From Saprospiraceae bacterium (GTDB lineage Bacteria; Bacteroidota; Bacteroidia; Chitinophagales; Saprospiraceae): a DNA stretch of 43,836 bases. A program made the translations under genes and the position numbers. The DNA is taken from the NCBI GenBank assembly GCA_021738725.1, contig JAIPBE010000026.1:1-43836 (forward strand), in the 5' to 3' direction. The notes below the pieces were generated by a model. It did not search any database, had not been told where the DNA came from, and was given only the letters and a program-made list of their open reading frames with translations. Below are positions 16,824 through 26,742 of the stretch, piece by piece (positions within the stretch are counted from its first letter, which is position 1; each line of letters starts with the position of its first letter).

Positions 16824-17690
16824 TTAAAAGATCCATTTAAAGCCAAAGAGCAGAGTAACAATTACGTGGATGACCAAGATGATCAGCATGATGAGGGCAA
16901 AAGGGAGGTGGGCCACATGCCAGTATTTAAACAGCATGACCATGGTCTGCAAACGTTCGATCCGATGGTTCATGACCATTTCAGAGCGAATGATTTTGGT
17001 TACGGTCTTCATGGCTGTTCGGTCCAAACCGGACGCTTTCATGATGGTTTTAGCCCGGGACAACCGGCGTCGGTCTTCCTGGTGCGTTTTCCAATACCGA
17101 ACCAATGGATTTCCTGAATCGATGGGCTGGCTCTGAATGGTTTGCATCAATTGGTCGACCTGCCCTTCCGAAACGTTGTATTTCTCTCGCAAAGTACCCG
17201 ACAGGTCCACCTGCAGACCACGGATCTCCTCCAGGGATAATTCCCGACCCTCAATGGTTCTGGGGATCTGGATATAGATAAATCGGCCGATGACTCCACT
17301 GGCCACTACTGCGACCATACTCCAGAAGCTGATCGAAACGATCCCACCAAACTTGAAGGCGGTGTGAAAAAGGATCATGATCGGCCCCAGGGTGCAGAGA
17401 AAGATGTGAAACTCCAACCAGTATTTTAACCGTCCGAAACGGGAAAGAAACTGGTAGCGCTTGCGGGCGATGTACCCAAAAACACCGATCAGAATGAGGA
17501 GGGTGCCGAAAATGCCCAGGCCATGCCCGAAGGCGCCGGATGGTTTGAACCAATCGTGATACGGGTGATAGAAACGCTCTTCCAGAGTGGTGCTATAATA
17601 CTGAAACCCGTTGATAGCCAGATAGAAAGTGACGATGATCACAATAGCGGTCAGGCTGGAGATATACAACCGATGGATGAATGGGGACAT
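16824..17690 (-). CDS. Di-heme b-type membrane cytochrome (putative)
   Basis: The 288-residue protein has five predicted membrane helices (about 8-28, 55-76, 92-113, 118-140 and 259-284) and a soluble helical loop (145-245). Two helices each carry a histidine pair separated by 13 residues: H95/H109 and H261/H275. HX13H pairs on two helices are the classical ligands for two b hemes stacked across a membrane, as in cytochrome bc1 and ferric-reductase-type proteins. H56 and H258 are further candidates. This is the first gene of the operon, so it probably wires the cytoplasmic flavoprotein to the periplasmic cytochromes. The family is not named with certainty. The start ATG at 17690 has no alternative of equal quality nearby. 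Confidence 0.8.
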   Translation of the reverse strand: MSPFIHRLYISSLTAIVIIVTFYLAINGFQYYSTTLEERFYHPYHDWFKPSGAFGHGLGIFGTLLILIGVFGYIARKRYQFLSRFGRLKYWLEFHIFLCTLGPIMILFHTAFKFGGIVSISFWSMVAVVASGVIGRFIYIQIPRTIEGRELSLEEIRGLQVDLSGTLREKYNVSEGQVDQLMQTIQSQPIDSGNPLVRYWKTHQEDRRRLSRAKTIMKASGLDRTAMKTVTKIIRSEMVMNHRIERLQTMVMLFKYWHVAHLPFALIMLIILVIHVIVTLLFGFKWIF

Positions 17691-18093
17691 AGAAACCGGA
17701 CAGAATTATTCGCCTAAAGATAGCTGATTCAGAAGAGGCGATCAACGTGCGAGAACTCAGTGGGTACAGTGATATTCATCATATCCTATGTTTAAAAACC
17801 TCAGGATCAAACCCATGATGGGAAGCCCAATCGAAAATGACAAAATCAAGCCAGCAGTATGTATTGATTTGGACACAAATCGAAAATTTGTTGGGATGGT
17901 GGTGGCTACATCCTATTCTCTAGTTGATTTCATAGACCTCAGTCCCAATGGCGCTCTCCTGATATGGCCGATAAGAAGGTTAGAATAAGCCAAGCAAACC
18001 AGATGGGATGATCCCGAAATCCTGGGTGGAATGAACCGTTGACGGAAGGATTCAACCGGATGGAAGCGGCAAAACGTTTGTCTTACAAACGTG
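17691..18093. promoter_or_regulatory. Upstream region of the multiheme operon
   Basis: About 400 bases separate the first gene of the minus-strand operon from the end of the preceding minus-strand gene, and should hold the operon promoter. I could not find a convincing match to the Bacteroidota consensus (TTTG and TAnnTTTG) or a clear operator. A short plus-strand open frame at 17788-17988 has no family signature and is probably fortuitous. Confidence 0.4.
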
Positions 18094-19398
18094 TCAGTTC
18101 CTGATCACTTTCACAGGTGGGTAATTGTCGATCTTCAGGAAATAGACACCTTTCACCAATCCGGTCAGATCTATCTGGTTTGAAAAATCAACGCTGGACT
18201 TCACCGTTCTCCCGAGCATGTCGAAGAGAAGCACCTGTTCTGGCGAACATCCGTCGTTGAACCAGATGGTCCCCGAGGTCGGATTCGGATAGACAGTCAG
18301 GTCTTCTGTTGCAAACCCTTCATCCGTAGACAGGACAATATCTGCACAATCGTAGTTGAAGTAATCGTTCGGGTCCGGATGCTGGGCATACCAGAGATCG
18401 TATTTTTCGCCAAGGGTGGCCCAGATGATTTTTCCCGCTTCGACATCGGGCTGTAAACCGTCGATGATGCGGGCGATGGAGTCGGCGAATTTCGGAATCT
18501 CGGGGATGTCCCTGAAATTGATCAGCATATTCATCGTGTAGAAATCATTCGAAGAGGGTGGTATCTGCTGAATATCATCGACGACCTGTTTGATGTTGGC
18601 GATGACCTCATCAGTTGAGTGGGTCAGCTTTCCGTTGACGAGGATATATCCGACATCTTCCTTGCATCCGCCACCGATATGGGTGATGACACCGTTTGGG
18701 TCGTGGGTGCCAAATTGTGTTGGTGAGGAGCCGCCGGCCGGCTTCCAGATACCGAAGTGGGTATAGTCGGCCACATGCCCCGGCGATGCCGTTCCCCAGA
18801 CGATATCAGCCTGCCAAAACACATCGGGGAAGGAATAGCCGGCCTTCGGTGTGGTGTATTGGGTCCAGTTTTCGACCAGGGTCACATTTCCGACGACGGT
18901 ATCGGCATAGGTCACACCTCCCAGGGTATGATGGGTGAGGTGGACGCCACAGGAATCCAGGAGATGGGCCAGATCGGTAAAGTTGTAAGGATTGTAACCG
19001 GGTCCGGGTTTAGGGATGAAATGGTTGTGACCGTCGACGTCGATAAAGGGAGAATTGTGGGCCCACTCGAGGAGGTTGGACGGATTGGTGCTGCCATCCT
19101 CCCATTGCAGTACACCACGAATGAAGTTGGCATCGACCTGCATATTGTATCGCGCCTGTTTGGCTATGATCGTGTCACACAGGGCGTTGACCAGGGGGCG
19201 TATGGTGTTGTAGTCAGCCTGGTTGCCATCATAGTCCAGCGGATCGGACGATTCGTTGTGGGAGATGATGTTGAAATAGAGTGGTGTCTGAGCGGTGAGG
19301 ATGATCGAACCCGACATGCAGAACCATAAGACGATAAACATCCCAGGCAATCCCGGGTTGCAGTTCATTGAAAATTTGGAATTCCAGGTATTCAACAT
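18094..19398 (-). CDS. Exported T9SS cargo protein, putative polysaccharide deacetylase-like or glycosidase-like
   Basis: The mature region is about 400 residues and ends in a T9SS sorting domain (LTVYPNPTSG, then LFDMLGRTV, GVYFLKI and VIRN). The catalytic part has histidine/aspartate clusters: ISHNE near its start, DVDGHNHF, and LTHHTLGG. It also has an IWATLGEKYDLWY segment near its end. The ISHNES/DGHNHF/THHT pattern suggests a metal-dependent barrel such as polysaccharide deacetylases, but I do not recognise a specific family. The frame is open to 19578, yet a signal peptide (MFIVLWFCMSGSIILTAQ core) only fits starts at 19410, 19398 or 19368; the Shine-Dalgarno signals do not decide among them. 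Confidence 0.75.
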   Translation of the reverse strand: MLNTWNSKFSMNCNPGLPGMFIVLWFCMSGSIILTAQTPLYFNIISHNESSDPLDYDGNQADYNTIRPLVNALCDTIIAKQARYNMQVDANFIRGVLQWEDGSTNPSNLLEWAHNSPFIDVDGHNHFIPKPGPGYNPYNFTDLAHLLDSCGVHLTHHTLGGVTYADTVVGNVTLVENWTQYTTPKAGYSFPDVFWQADIVWGTASPGHVADYTHFGIWKPAGGSSPTQFGTHDPNGVITHIGGGCKEDVGYILVNGKLTHSTDEVIANIKQVVDDIQQIPPSSNDFYTMNMLINFRDIPEIPKFADSIARIIDGLQPDVEAGKIIWATLGEKYDLWYAQHPDPNDYFNYDCADIVLSTDEGFATEDLTVYPNPTSGTIWFNDGCSPEQVLLFDMLGRTVKSSVDFSNQIDLTGLVKGVYFLKIDNYPPVKVIRN

Positions 19399-19790
19399 TG
19401 GGATAGTCATTTTACATCTGGTGCGCTTGGCGCATCGAAAGGTTGCTTCTTGGTCATCCGTGCAGCGGAAGAATGATCTCATGTGTCCAAAATAATTGAA
19501 ATACGATAAAACTGCAATTGGAAACAAATGAGTGATATGATCGGAACTGAAGTTTTTGAATGTTACCCTATTCCTCAATGCTTAATGATGGTGATGGAGA
19601 ACAGGGCAATGCGGGTTATTTCGTGTTGGAGTTATTTCGTTATTGCGACAAAGTGGTTGATCATGGAGTGCGGTTGGCTGCGGTGCCCTTTTCTTCCAGC
19701 CAATGCCAATCGATCGGATGCGGGATCTATTTTGATCATCGAGACCCCTCCAGTCATCAATGTCGTCCACGGGCTGTATTTTCGCCTCCT
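19399..19790. promoter_or_regulatory. Divergent intergenic region
   Basis: This region separates the minus-strand T9SS cargo gene from the plus-strand Wzi-like gene and should hold promoters for both. Open frames cross it, but they encode no signal peptide or recognisable domain. No riboswitch-like fold was recognised before the barrel-metH unit. Confidence 0.35.
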
Positions 19791-21581
19791 ATGTATCGGA
19801 TCCATGTCCTTCTACTTTTGTTGGCTTGTGGCCTGCCTTTGCCTTTGACAGGGCAGGTGTTGGGCCTGGACCCCGGTAGTGACGACGCCCGGATCATCGA
19901 ACGCATCATCACTAAAACTGGCGAGCGAGGGCTGGTGTCGTCTGGCTTGTACCCCCTGAACCGGGATGCAGTCGCCGCCCTGGCCATGCGTTTTGATACC
20001 GCCACCTCCACACCCATCGGTGTGCAGGATCGCTTCGACCTCTTTGAGATCTATAAGGACAACAACGAATGGCTGGTCCAGCCAGGCGCCTATGAAGGCT
20101 TTACCAAACAGCGGGCACCGATCCGGTTTGTCGACTATGAAGGTCGCGAACGCACCAGTCAGAGTCATGTCATGGCCAGTGCAGACCATGCCCGGTATGT
20201 GCTCAGCCGCAAACCTGTTTGGAAAACCTTCTACCGCACGCCGGCCAATCTGTGGGAGACTCAAAGCCCATCGTTCTATGTCAAGGTCAACCCTCTCCTT
20301 CGTTTCAGTCTGAGTCAGAGTGGTGATCAGGGCCTGTTCTTTGCCAATCAACGCGGCATCCGGATCCGGGGTGGCATCGATGAGCGGATCTACTTTGCCA
20401 CCGAAATTCTGGAGACACAAGCGTCTTTTCCAGATTATGTGCGCGACTTCACCCAATATCATCGAGCCCTGCCTGGCAATGGATTGTACAAGACCTATAC
20501 AAGTTCGGTGCTGGATATTGAAAATGGATTGGATTATCTGAATGCGCAGGGGTATGTCGGTTTTCGGATCATACCCCATATCCATGCCCAGTTCGGTCAT
20601 GGTCGGCATTTTATTGGTCAGGGTTACAGATCCCTTCTACTGTCCGATTTTTCAAATAATTATTTCTATCTCAAATTTCTGACCCGCCTGGGACGATTTA
20701 CGTACCAGAATATTTTTGCAGAATTATCGGCGTCTTCCGCCAACGCGATCAGTGGGGACAAATTGGTTCCGAAAAAATATATGGCCGCACATTATCTCGG
20801 TGTCGATATATTGCCCAATCTGAACATCGGCTTATTTGAATCGGTGGTGTACAACCGATCACAACAATTCGAATTGCAATATCTCAACCCGGTCATTTTA
20901 TATCGCAGCGTAGAGCATCTCACGGGTAGTCCGGATAATGTGCTGGTGGGATTAAATGCAGATTGGCGTTTTCTGAAAAGATTTCAACTCTACGGGCAGG
21001 TCATTCTGGATGAATTTAAATTCAAGGAGATCTTTCTGGACAACCGGGGCTGGTGGGCCAATAAATACGGTTTTCAGGCCGGCATCAAAGCGATCGATGT
21101 GGCGGGTATCGACCATCTGGATCTGCAGGTGGAATACAATCAGGTTCGGCCCTACACCTATCAGCATTTTGACAGTCTGAGCAATTATACTCATTACAAT
21201 ATGCCTCTGGCACATCCGCTCGGGGCCAACTTCAAAGAATTGATCGTCATAGGCAGGTACCAGCCTGCACGTCGCTGGGTGATCCAGGGGCGAATGATGA
21301 TGGCCTCCACAGGCAGAGATACGAATGGTCAGAATTATGGCAGTGATCTACTGCGGAATTATAAAAGCCGGATCGGCGACTATGACAATACCACAGGCCA
21401 GGGTGTCGAAACAGACATTTTTTTATTGGGCATAGATGCCACGTATGAATTGTTCTATCATTTCTATCTGCAGGCGTCCTTTTTCAATCGGATGGAGAAG
21501 ACAGCTTCAAGTGAACGGAACGTACAAATGATCGGTGGCGGCATCCGCTGGAATCTGCCGGACGTACGCATGGACTTTTAA
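19791..21581 (+). CDS. Outer membrane beta-barrel, capsule assembly Wzi-like
   Basis: The 596-residue protein starts at the ATG at 19791, which directly precedes a signal peptide ([14 protein letters not shown] to LTGQ); an earlier in-frame start at 19560 adds 77 residues without export features. The body has amphipathic strands throughout, with motifs such as [29 protein letters not shown] and [12 protein letters not shown], which match the Bacteroidota Wzi/capsule-assembly barrel family. Proteins of this family sit in the outer membrane and help retain capsular polysaccharide. The stop is only two bases before the metH ATG, so the two genes are probably co-transcribed, although no functional link is known. 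Confidence 0.85.
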   Translation: MYRIHVLLLLLACGLPLPLTGQVLGLDPGSDDARIIERIITKTGERGLVSSGLYPLNRDAVAALAMRFDTATSTPIGVQDRFDLFEIYKDNNEWLVQPGAYEGFTKQRAPIRFVDYEGRERTSQSHVMASADHARYVLSRKPVWKTFYRTPANLWETQSPSFYVKVNPLLRFSLSQSGDQGLFFANQRGIRIRGGIDERIYFATEILETQASFPDYVRDFTQYHRALPGNGLYKTYTSSVLDIENGLDYLNAQGYVGFRIIPHIHAQFGHGRHFIGQGYRSLLLSDFSNNYFYLKFLTRLGRFTYQNIFAELSASSANAISGDKLVPKKYMAAHYLGVDILPNLNIGLFESVVYNRSQQFELQYLNPVILYRSVEHLTGSPDNVLVGLNADWRFLKRFQLYGQVILDEFKFKEIFLDNRGWWANKYGFQAGIKAIDVAGIDHLDLQVEYNQVRPYTYQHFDSLSNYTHYNMPLAHPLGANFKELIVIGRYQPARRWVIQGRMMMASTGRDTNGQNYGSDLLRNYKSRIGDYDNTTGQGVETDIFLLGIDATYELFYHFYLQASFFNRMEKTASSERNVQMIGGGIRWNLPDVRMDF

Positions 21582-21583
21582 TT

Positions 21584-24500
21584 ATGGCAAAACAAAAGAA
21601 TACGCTTCTCCAGGCTCTAGAGGAACGCATATTGGTTTTAGATGGAGCGATGGGTACCATGATCCAGCAATACAAGCTGGAGGAAGAGGGGTATCGAGGA
21701 GATCGATTCCGGGATTGGGCGCACGACCTCAAAGGCAATAATGACCTCTTGTGCCTGACCCGACCGGACATTATCCGATCCATTCATCTGGAATATCTAA
21801 AGGCGGGCGCGGATATCCTGGAGACCAATACCTTTAATGCCAATGCCATATCCCTGGCGGATTATGGCATGGCAGATCTGGCCTATGAGATCAACCGTGC
21901 AGCAGCCACACTCGCCCGCGAGACGGCCGATATCGCCATGGAGGCCAACCCGGAAAAGCCTCGTTTTGTGGCCGGTGCCATCGGTCCGACCAACCGGACC
22001 CTCTCCCTTTCACCGGATGTCAATGATCCCGGATTCAGGGCCATTACTTTTGACGAACTGCGAAAGGCGTATGCCGACCAGGTGAGAGGCCTGATCGATG
22101 GGGGAGTGGATATCCTCCTCATCGAAACCATCTTTGATACCCTCAATGCCAAGGCCGCCATCTTTGCTATTGATCAGCTATTCGAAGAACGCGACATCCG
22201 GCTGCCGATCATGATCTCGGGCACGATCACCGATGCCAGTGGGCGCACCCTCAGTGGGCAGACAGTGGAAGCCTTCTGGATCTCTGTCCAACATGCCCGC
22301 CCCTTCTGTATCGGATTGAATTGCGCATTGGGGGCTCAGGAGATGCGCCCTTATCTCGAAGAACTCAGCCGGATCGCCGATTGCTTTGTCCACGCCTACC
22401 CCAATGCTGGCCTTCCCAATGAAATGGGGGAATATGATCAGACGCCGCATCAGATGTGTGACCATATTGAAGACTTTGTCTCCAGCGGACTGGTCAATAT
22501 CGTAGGCGGCTGTTGTGGCACCACCCCCGCGCATATTCGGGAGATGGCGGAGCATGTTGCCGGTGTCACACCCCGGGTAAAGAGCACACCAACACCCTAT
22601 ACGCGCTTGTCTGGACTGGAACCCCTGGTGATCCGTCCCGACGCCAATTTTGTCAATATCGGCGAGCGAACCAATGTGACCGGATCCAAGAAATTTGCCC
22701 GACTCATTCTGGAGGACCGCTATAATGAGGGACTGACGGTCGCCCTCCATCAGGTGGAAGCTGGAGCCCAGATCCTGGATGTCAACATGGACGAGGGGAT
22801 GCTGGATAGTCAGGCTGCCATGACCCGTTTCCTCCAGTTGATGATGGCCGAGCCGGATATTGCTCGGCTGCCGATCATGATCGACAGTTCCAAATGGAGC
22901 GTGATCGAAGTGGGTCTAAAATGTGTACAGGGAAAATGTGTGGTCAACTCCATTTCCATGAAGGAGGGGATCCCCGAATTTCTCCGCCAGGCACGCCTGG
23001 CTCGTCGGTATGGTGCGGCAGTGGTCGTCATGGCCTTTGATGAAGACGGTCAGGCCGATACCATCGAACGCAAGGTGAACATCTGCGAGCGGGCCTATCG
23101 CCTCCTCATCAACAAGTTGGAATTTCCACCGGAGGATATCATTTTCGACCCCAACATCTTTGCCGTGGCCACGGGGATCGAGGAGCACAATGAATATGCG
23201 ATCAACTTTATTGAAGCGACCCGGCTGATCAAACAACGATGCCCAGGAGTCAAGATCAGTGGAGGGGTGAGCAATCTTTCCTTCAGTTTCCGAGGGAACA
23301 ACCTCGTGCGGGAGGCCATGCATTCAGCCTTCCTCTATCACGCGATCCGCGCAGGTATGGATATGGGCATTGTCAATGCCGGTATGATCACGGTCTATGC
23401 GGATATTCCGAAGGACCTTCTGGTGCTGGTGGAGGATGTCCTGTTCAATCGCCGTCCGGATGCGACGGAGCGACTGACCAGTTTTGCCGAGGCCAATCAG
23501 GGGCAGAATACAGCACGACCGGAAAAGCTGCTGGAATGGCGGAGCTGGCCGCTGGCCAAACGAATGGAGCATGCATTGGTCAGAGGCATCGACGAATTTA
23601 TTGAATTGGATACGGAGGAAGCCAGGCAAGAAGTGGAAGCGGCCTTGCATGTGATCGAAGGGCCGTTGATGGATGGGATGAGTGTGGTCGGCGACCTCTT
23701 CGGTTCCGGACAGATGTTTCTACCCCAGGTAGTCAAGAGTGCTCGGGTGATGAAAAAAGCGGTGGCCTATCTCACCCCATTTATTGAAGCAGAAAAAAAG
23801 GAAGGTGACAGCCAGTCGAAAGGCAAGGTCCTCCTGGCAACAGTGAAGGGAGATGTGCATGATATCGGCAAGAATATAGTGGGCGTCGTGCTGGCTTGCA
23901 ATCATTACGAGATCGTCGATCTCGGGGTGATGGTTCCGCTGGACAAGATCCTGCAGACGGCCATGGATGAACATGTGGATGTGATCGGACTGAGTGGCCT
24001 GATCACCCCTTCCCTGGACGAAATGGTCTATGTGGCCCGCGAGATGCAACGACGGAAGATGACGCTTCCCTTGCTGATCGGTGGGGCGACCACCAGCAAA
24101 ACGCATACAGCTGTCAAGATCGAGCCCGAATATTCCGGTCCGATCATCCATGTCCTGGATGCCTCCCGAAGTGTGCCTGTAGTATCTCATTTATTATCCA
24201 AAGAATCGGGGGTACGGGAATCGCTGCTCAAGGAAACAAAAGACGAATTCGAGCGGATCAGAGAGCATCGTGATCAACGGCAATCGAGCCGAACATTGAT
24301 CTCGATCGAACAAGCCCGGAAAAATGCATTCCTGCCGGACTGGGATACCTATACGCCGCCGGTTCCCGCAAAGCTCGGAAAGCATGTATTCAAGGATCTG
24401 GACCTGGACATGTTGCGCGCCTATATTGACTGGACTCCCTTTTTTCAAACCTGGCAGATGGCGGGTAAATACCCGGACATCCTCCAGGATGAAAAAGTGG

Positions 24501-25258
24501 GTGTGGAGGCTACCAAATTATTTCGGGATGCAGAGACATTACTGGATCAGGTGGTCCGGGAGAAATGGTTGACCGCTCACGCCGTGATCGGTTTGTTTCC
24601 GGTGACCAGAAACGAGACGGACGATCTGATCGTGCAGAAGAATGCGGAGGAGATCCCATTCCATATGTTGCGGCAGCAGGTCAAAAAAGCGGCAGGGATC
24701 CCGAATTATTCCCTTGTCGATTTTATTGCTCCGGCCGCTTCCGGTCTGACCGATCATATCGGCGTATTTGCCGTGACGGCTGGTTTGGGTATAGAGCCTC
24801 ATCTGCAACGATTTAAAGAAGACCACGATGACTATCATGCCATTTTGCTCAAAGCGCTTTCGGATCGATTGGCCGAGGCGGCAGCAGAGTGGTTGCACGA
24901 ACAGGTCAGAGAAAAATACTGGGGGTATGCCTCCGGACAAAGTCTTTCTATTCGGGAGCTGATTGCCGAAGCGTACCAGGGCATTCGTCCAGCCCCCGGT
25001 TATCCGGCATGTCCCGAACACAGTGAGAAATCCACCATCTGGCAATTATTGGATGTGGAAGCTGAAGCTCAAATATCCCTCACTGAGAATTTTGCCATGT
25101 ATCCCGCATCTTCGGTCAGCGGATTTTATTTCAGTCATCCAAAAAGCCGGTATTTCCCGATCAGCCGGATCGGGGAAGACCAAATGGAAGACTATGCAGA
25201 TCGAAAGGGGTGGAGTCGAGATACAGCACGTCGTTGGTTGGCCCCCTTATTATCCTGA
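21584..25258 (+). CDS. metH: Cobalamin-dependent methionine synthase
   Basis: The 1224-residue protein is full length with all four MetH modules. These are a homocysteine-binding barrel (about 1-330), a methyltetrahydrofolate-binding domain (about 355-615, [11 protein letters not shown]), cap and B12 domains (about 650-885) and the reactivation domain (about 920-1224, [12 protein letters not shown]). Zinc ligands fall at Cys247, Cys310 and Cys311. The cobalamin motif gives Asp757 and His759 in DVHDIG. All five positions are identical in number to those of Escherichia coli MetH. The enzyme transfers a methyl group from methyltetrahydrofolate to homocysteine through methylcobalamin in the cytoplasm. 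Reactivation needs a flavodoxin-type partner that is not in this window. No cobalamin or SAM riboswitch was recognised upstream. Confidence 0.98.
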   Translation: MAKQKNTLLQALEERILVLDGAMGTMIQQYKLEEEGYRGDRFRDWAHDLKGNNDLLCLTRPDIIRSIHLEYLKAGADILETNTFNANAISLADYGMADLAYEINRAAATLARETADIAMEANPEKPRFVAGAIGPTNRTLSLSPDVNDPGFRAITFDELRKAYADQVRGLIDGGVDILLIETIFDTLNAKAAIFAIDQLFEERDIRLPIMISGTITDASGRTLSGQTVEAFWISVQHARPFCIGLNCALGAQEMRPYLEELSRIADCFVHAYPNAGLPNEMGEYDQTPHQMCDHIEDFVSSGLVNIVGGCCGTTPAHIREMAEHVAGVTPRVKSTPTPYTRLSGLEPLVIRPDANFVNIGERTNVTGSKKFARLILEDRYNEGLTVALHQVEAGAQILDVNMDEGMLDSQAAMTRFLQLMMAEPDIARLPIMIDSSKWSVIEVGLKCVQGKCVVNSISMKEGIPEFLRQARLARRYGAAVVVMAFDEDGQADTIERKVNICERAYRLLINKLEFPPEDIIFDPNIFAVATGIEEHNEYAINFIEATRLIKQRCPGVKISGGVSNLSFSFRGNNLVREAMHSAFLYHAIRAGMDMGIVNAGMITVYADIPKDLLVLVEDVLFNRRPDATERLTSFAEANQGQNTARPEKLLEWRSWPLAKRMEHALVRGIDEFIELDTEEARQEVEAALHVIEGPLMDGMSVVGDLFGSGQMFLPQVVKSARVMKKAVAYLTPFIEAEKKEGDSQSKGKVLLATVKGDVHDIGKNIVGVVLACNHYEIVDLGVMVPLDKILQTAMDEHVDVIGLSGLITPSLDEMVYVAREMQRRKMTLPLLIGGATTSKTHTAVKIEPEYSGPIIHVLDASRSVPVVSHLLSKESGVRESLLKETKDEFERIREHRDQRQSSRTLISIEQARKNAFLPDWDTYTPPVPAKLGKHVFKDLDLDMLRAYIDWTPFFQTWQMAGKYPDILQDEKVGVEATKLFRDAETLLDQVVREKWLTAHAVIGLFPVTRNETDDLIVQKNAEEIPFHMLRQQVKKAAGIPNYSLVDFIAPAASGLTDHIGVFAVTAGLGIEPHLQRFKEDHDDYHAILLKALSDRLAEAAAEWLHEQVREKYWGYASGQSLSIRELIAEAYQGIRPAPGYPACPEHSEKSTIWQLLDVEAEAQISLTENFAMYPASSVSGFYFSHPKSRYFPISRIGEDQMEDYADRKGWSRDTARRWLAPLLS

Positions 25259-25276
25259 CCTCAAGACCACCTAACA

Positions 25277-26713
25277 TTGTCTAAACAATCCTCGCTTCTG
25301 ATCGGTCTGGCCTATGTGGGCTTCGCTATTGCATTCCGGTTCTTTTCTTTTTTTCCATTCGTCATCGATCATGATGAAAGTACGTATCTGGTCATCGCCA
25401 ACGAACTGCTGAATGGCCAGCATTACTGGCTGGATATTTTTGACACCAAGCCGATCGGCATCTTTCTTTTGTACGCCGTTTTTATCAAGATCGCCGGACA
25501 TTCCATTTTTTTTCTGCGGCTGTTGACAGCCATTTGGATCGGAATCACCGCCTCACTTATCCATGATATTCAAAAACAATGGTGCCCGGATGGTCCGGCG
25601 GCATGGTTGGCCGGGATGTTCTACCTGGGTATGATCTCCCTTTTCACATTCTATGGCGTGTCGCCCAATACAGAGATCTATTTTTCTTCCCTGGCTATCC
25701 TGGCGATCTGGCTCGTATTTCGATGGCCCAGGCAATGGTGGTCCTTCCTTCTGGCGGGATTCAGTATCGGAGTTGCATTGATCATCAAGCAAGCTGTCCT
25801 TTTTGATGCCATTGCCCTGGGTTTATTCCTCCTTTGGAGGATCTTTAACAAGAAGGAAAAAATGGGGAGGAAACTCCTGCAATTGGGATCCATGACTGCC
25901 ATGTCGTTGATCCCCCTGTTGATGATCATGCTGTGGTATATCCGTCTGGATGCACTGGATGTATTTATCGATCATCAATTCTTCCTGCCCGGCCGGTACC
26001 TGGAAAATGCACACCGATCATTCACCTGGGCGTTGATCCCCGACTTTTTTATCCGTTATTTTCTGATCACCATACTGGCGGTGGTAACAGTGACCAGGCT
26101 GTCCATGAAAAAGGTGCCGGTCACTGCATTTTATCTGCTTTGGTTGTTCCTGGCGCTCCTGGCCGCTCTGATGCCTAAAAATAACTTTGGGCACTATGTT
26201 ATATCGATGATCCCCGCCCTCGCTCTTCTGGCAGGGCTGGTTTGGCATCCAGACACTGTACTACCCGGTTGGTTATCATGGTTAAAAATACCACGCGTTG
26301 GTTATGCCATCCTGGGTGTTTTTCTCGTGCTGAATGCCGGTTTGCAATACAAGGACTATGTGGCCAATGAGGACCCTCAACATCAGGCGTATGAACTGAT
26401 CCAGGCATCAGGTATTCAGGATCCCGTGGTATACACAGGAACATCAAATTTTCAGGTCCTGTATTTTCTATTGGATATCCGTCCGCCGATTGCCTATCCT
26501 CACCCCAGTCTGATCTTTGATGATCGTTTCAGGACTGTATTGGAAATTGACACCTTGAAAGAATACAGAAAAGTAGTGGCGGCACAACCAGATTTTTGCT
26601 TCTTTGATCTGACGAGTGACCCCGGCATGTTCACTGATTTATTATCGGAATCCTATCAGGTCATCGACACGCTGGGGAAGACAGTGGTGTATCAACGAAT
26701 CCTACCAGACTGA
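25277..26713 (+). CDS. GT-C family (PMT/GT39-type) glycosyltransferase
   Basis: The 478-residue polytopic membrane protein has roughly ten hydrophobic segments. The first periplasmic loop holds the acidic DHDESTY motif, and DTKPIG follows, which are hallmarks of the GT-C/PMT_2 (ArnT/GT39-like) fold. The Asp-Glu pair is the expected catalytic site. Such enzymes transfer a sugar from a polyprenyl-phosphate donor on the periplasmic side. The soluble tail (about 375-478) is not catalytic. The start is TTG at 25277, 18 bases after metH. It converges with another GT-C gene. The acceptor and the sugar cannot be told from the sequence. Confidence 0.85.
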   Translation: MSKQSSLLIGLAYVGFAIAFRFFSFFPFVIDHDESTYLVIANELLNGQHYWLDIFDTKPIGIFLLYAVFIKIAGHSIFFLRLLTAIWIGITASLIHDIQKQWCPDGPAAWLAGMFYLGMISLFTFYGVSPNTEIYFSSLAILAIWLVFRWPRQWWSFLLAGFSIGVALIIKQAVLFDAIALGLFLLWRIFNKKEKMGRKLLQLGSMTAMSLIPLLMIMLWYIRLDALDVFIDHQFFLPGRYLENAHRSFTWALIPDFFIRYFLITILAVVTVTRLSMKKVPVTAFYLLWLFLALLAALMPKNNFGHYVISMIPALALLAGLVWHPDTVLPGWLSWLKIPRVGYAILGVFLVLNAGLQYKDYVANEDPQHQAYELIQASGIQDPVVYTGTSNFQVLYFLLDIRPPIAYPHPSLIFDDRFRTVLEIDTLKEYRKVVAAQPDFCFFDLTSDPGMFTDLLSESYQVIDTLGKTVVYQRILPD

Positions 26714-26742
26714 TCGGGTATGCCGTTAGCCGTTGTATTGAA

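Noticed and set aside
17788-17988. 66-codon plus-strand frame upstream of the multiheme operon
   Set aside because: No Shine-Dalgarno site, no family signature, and it lies in the expected promoter region.
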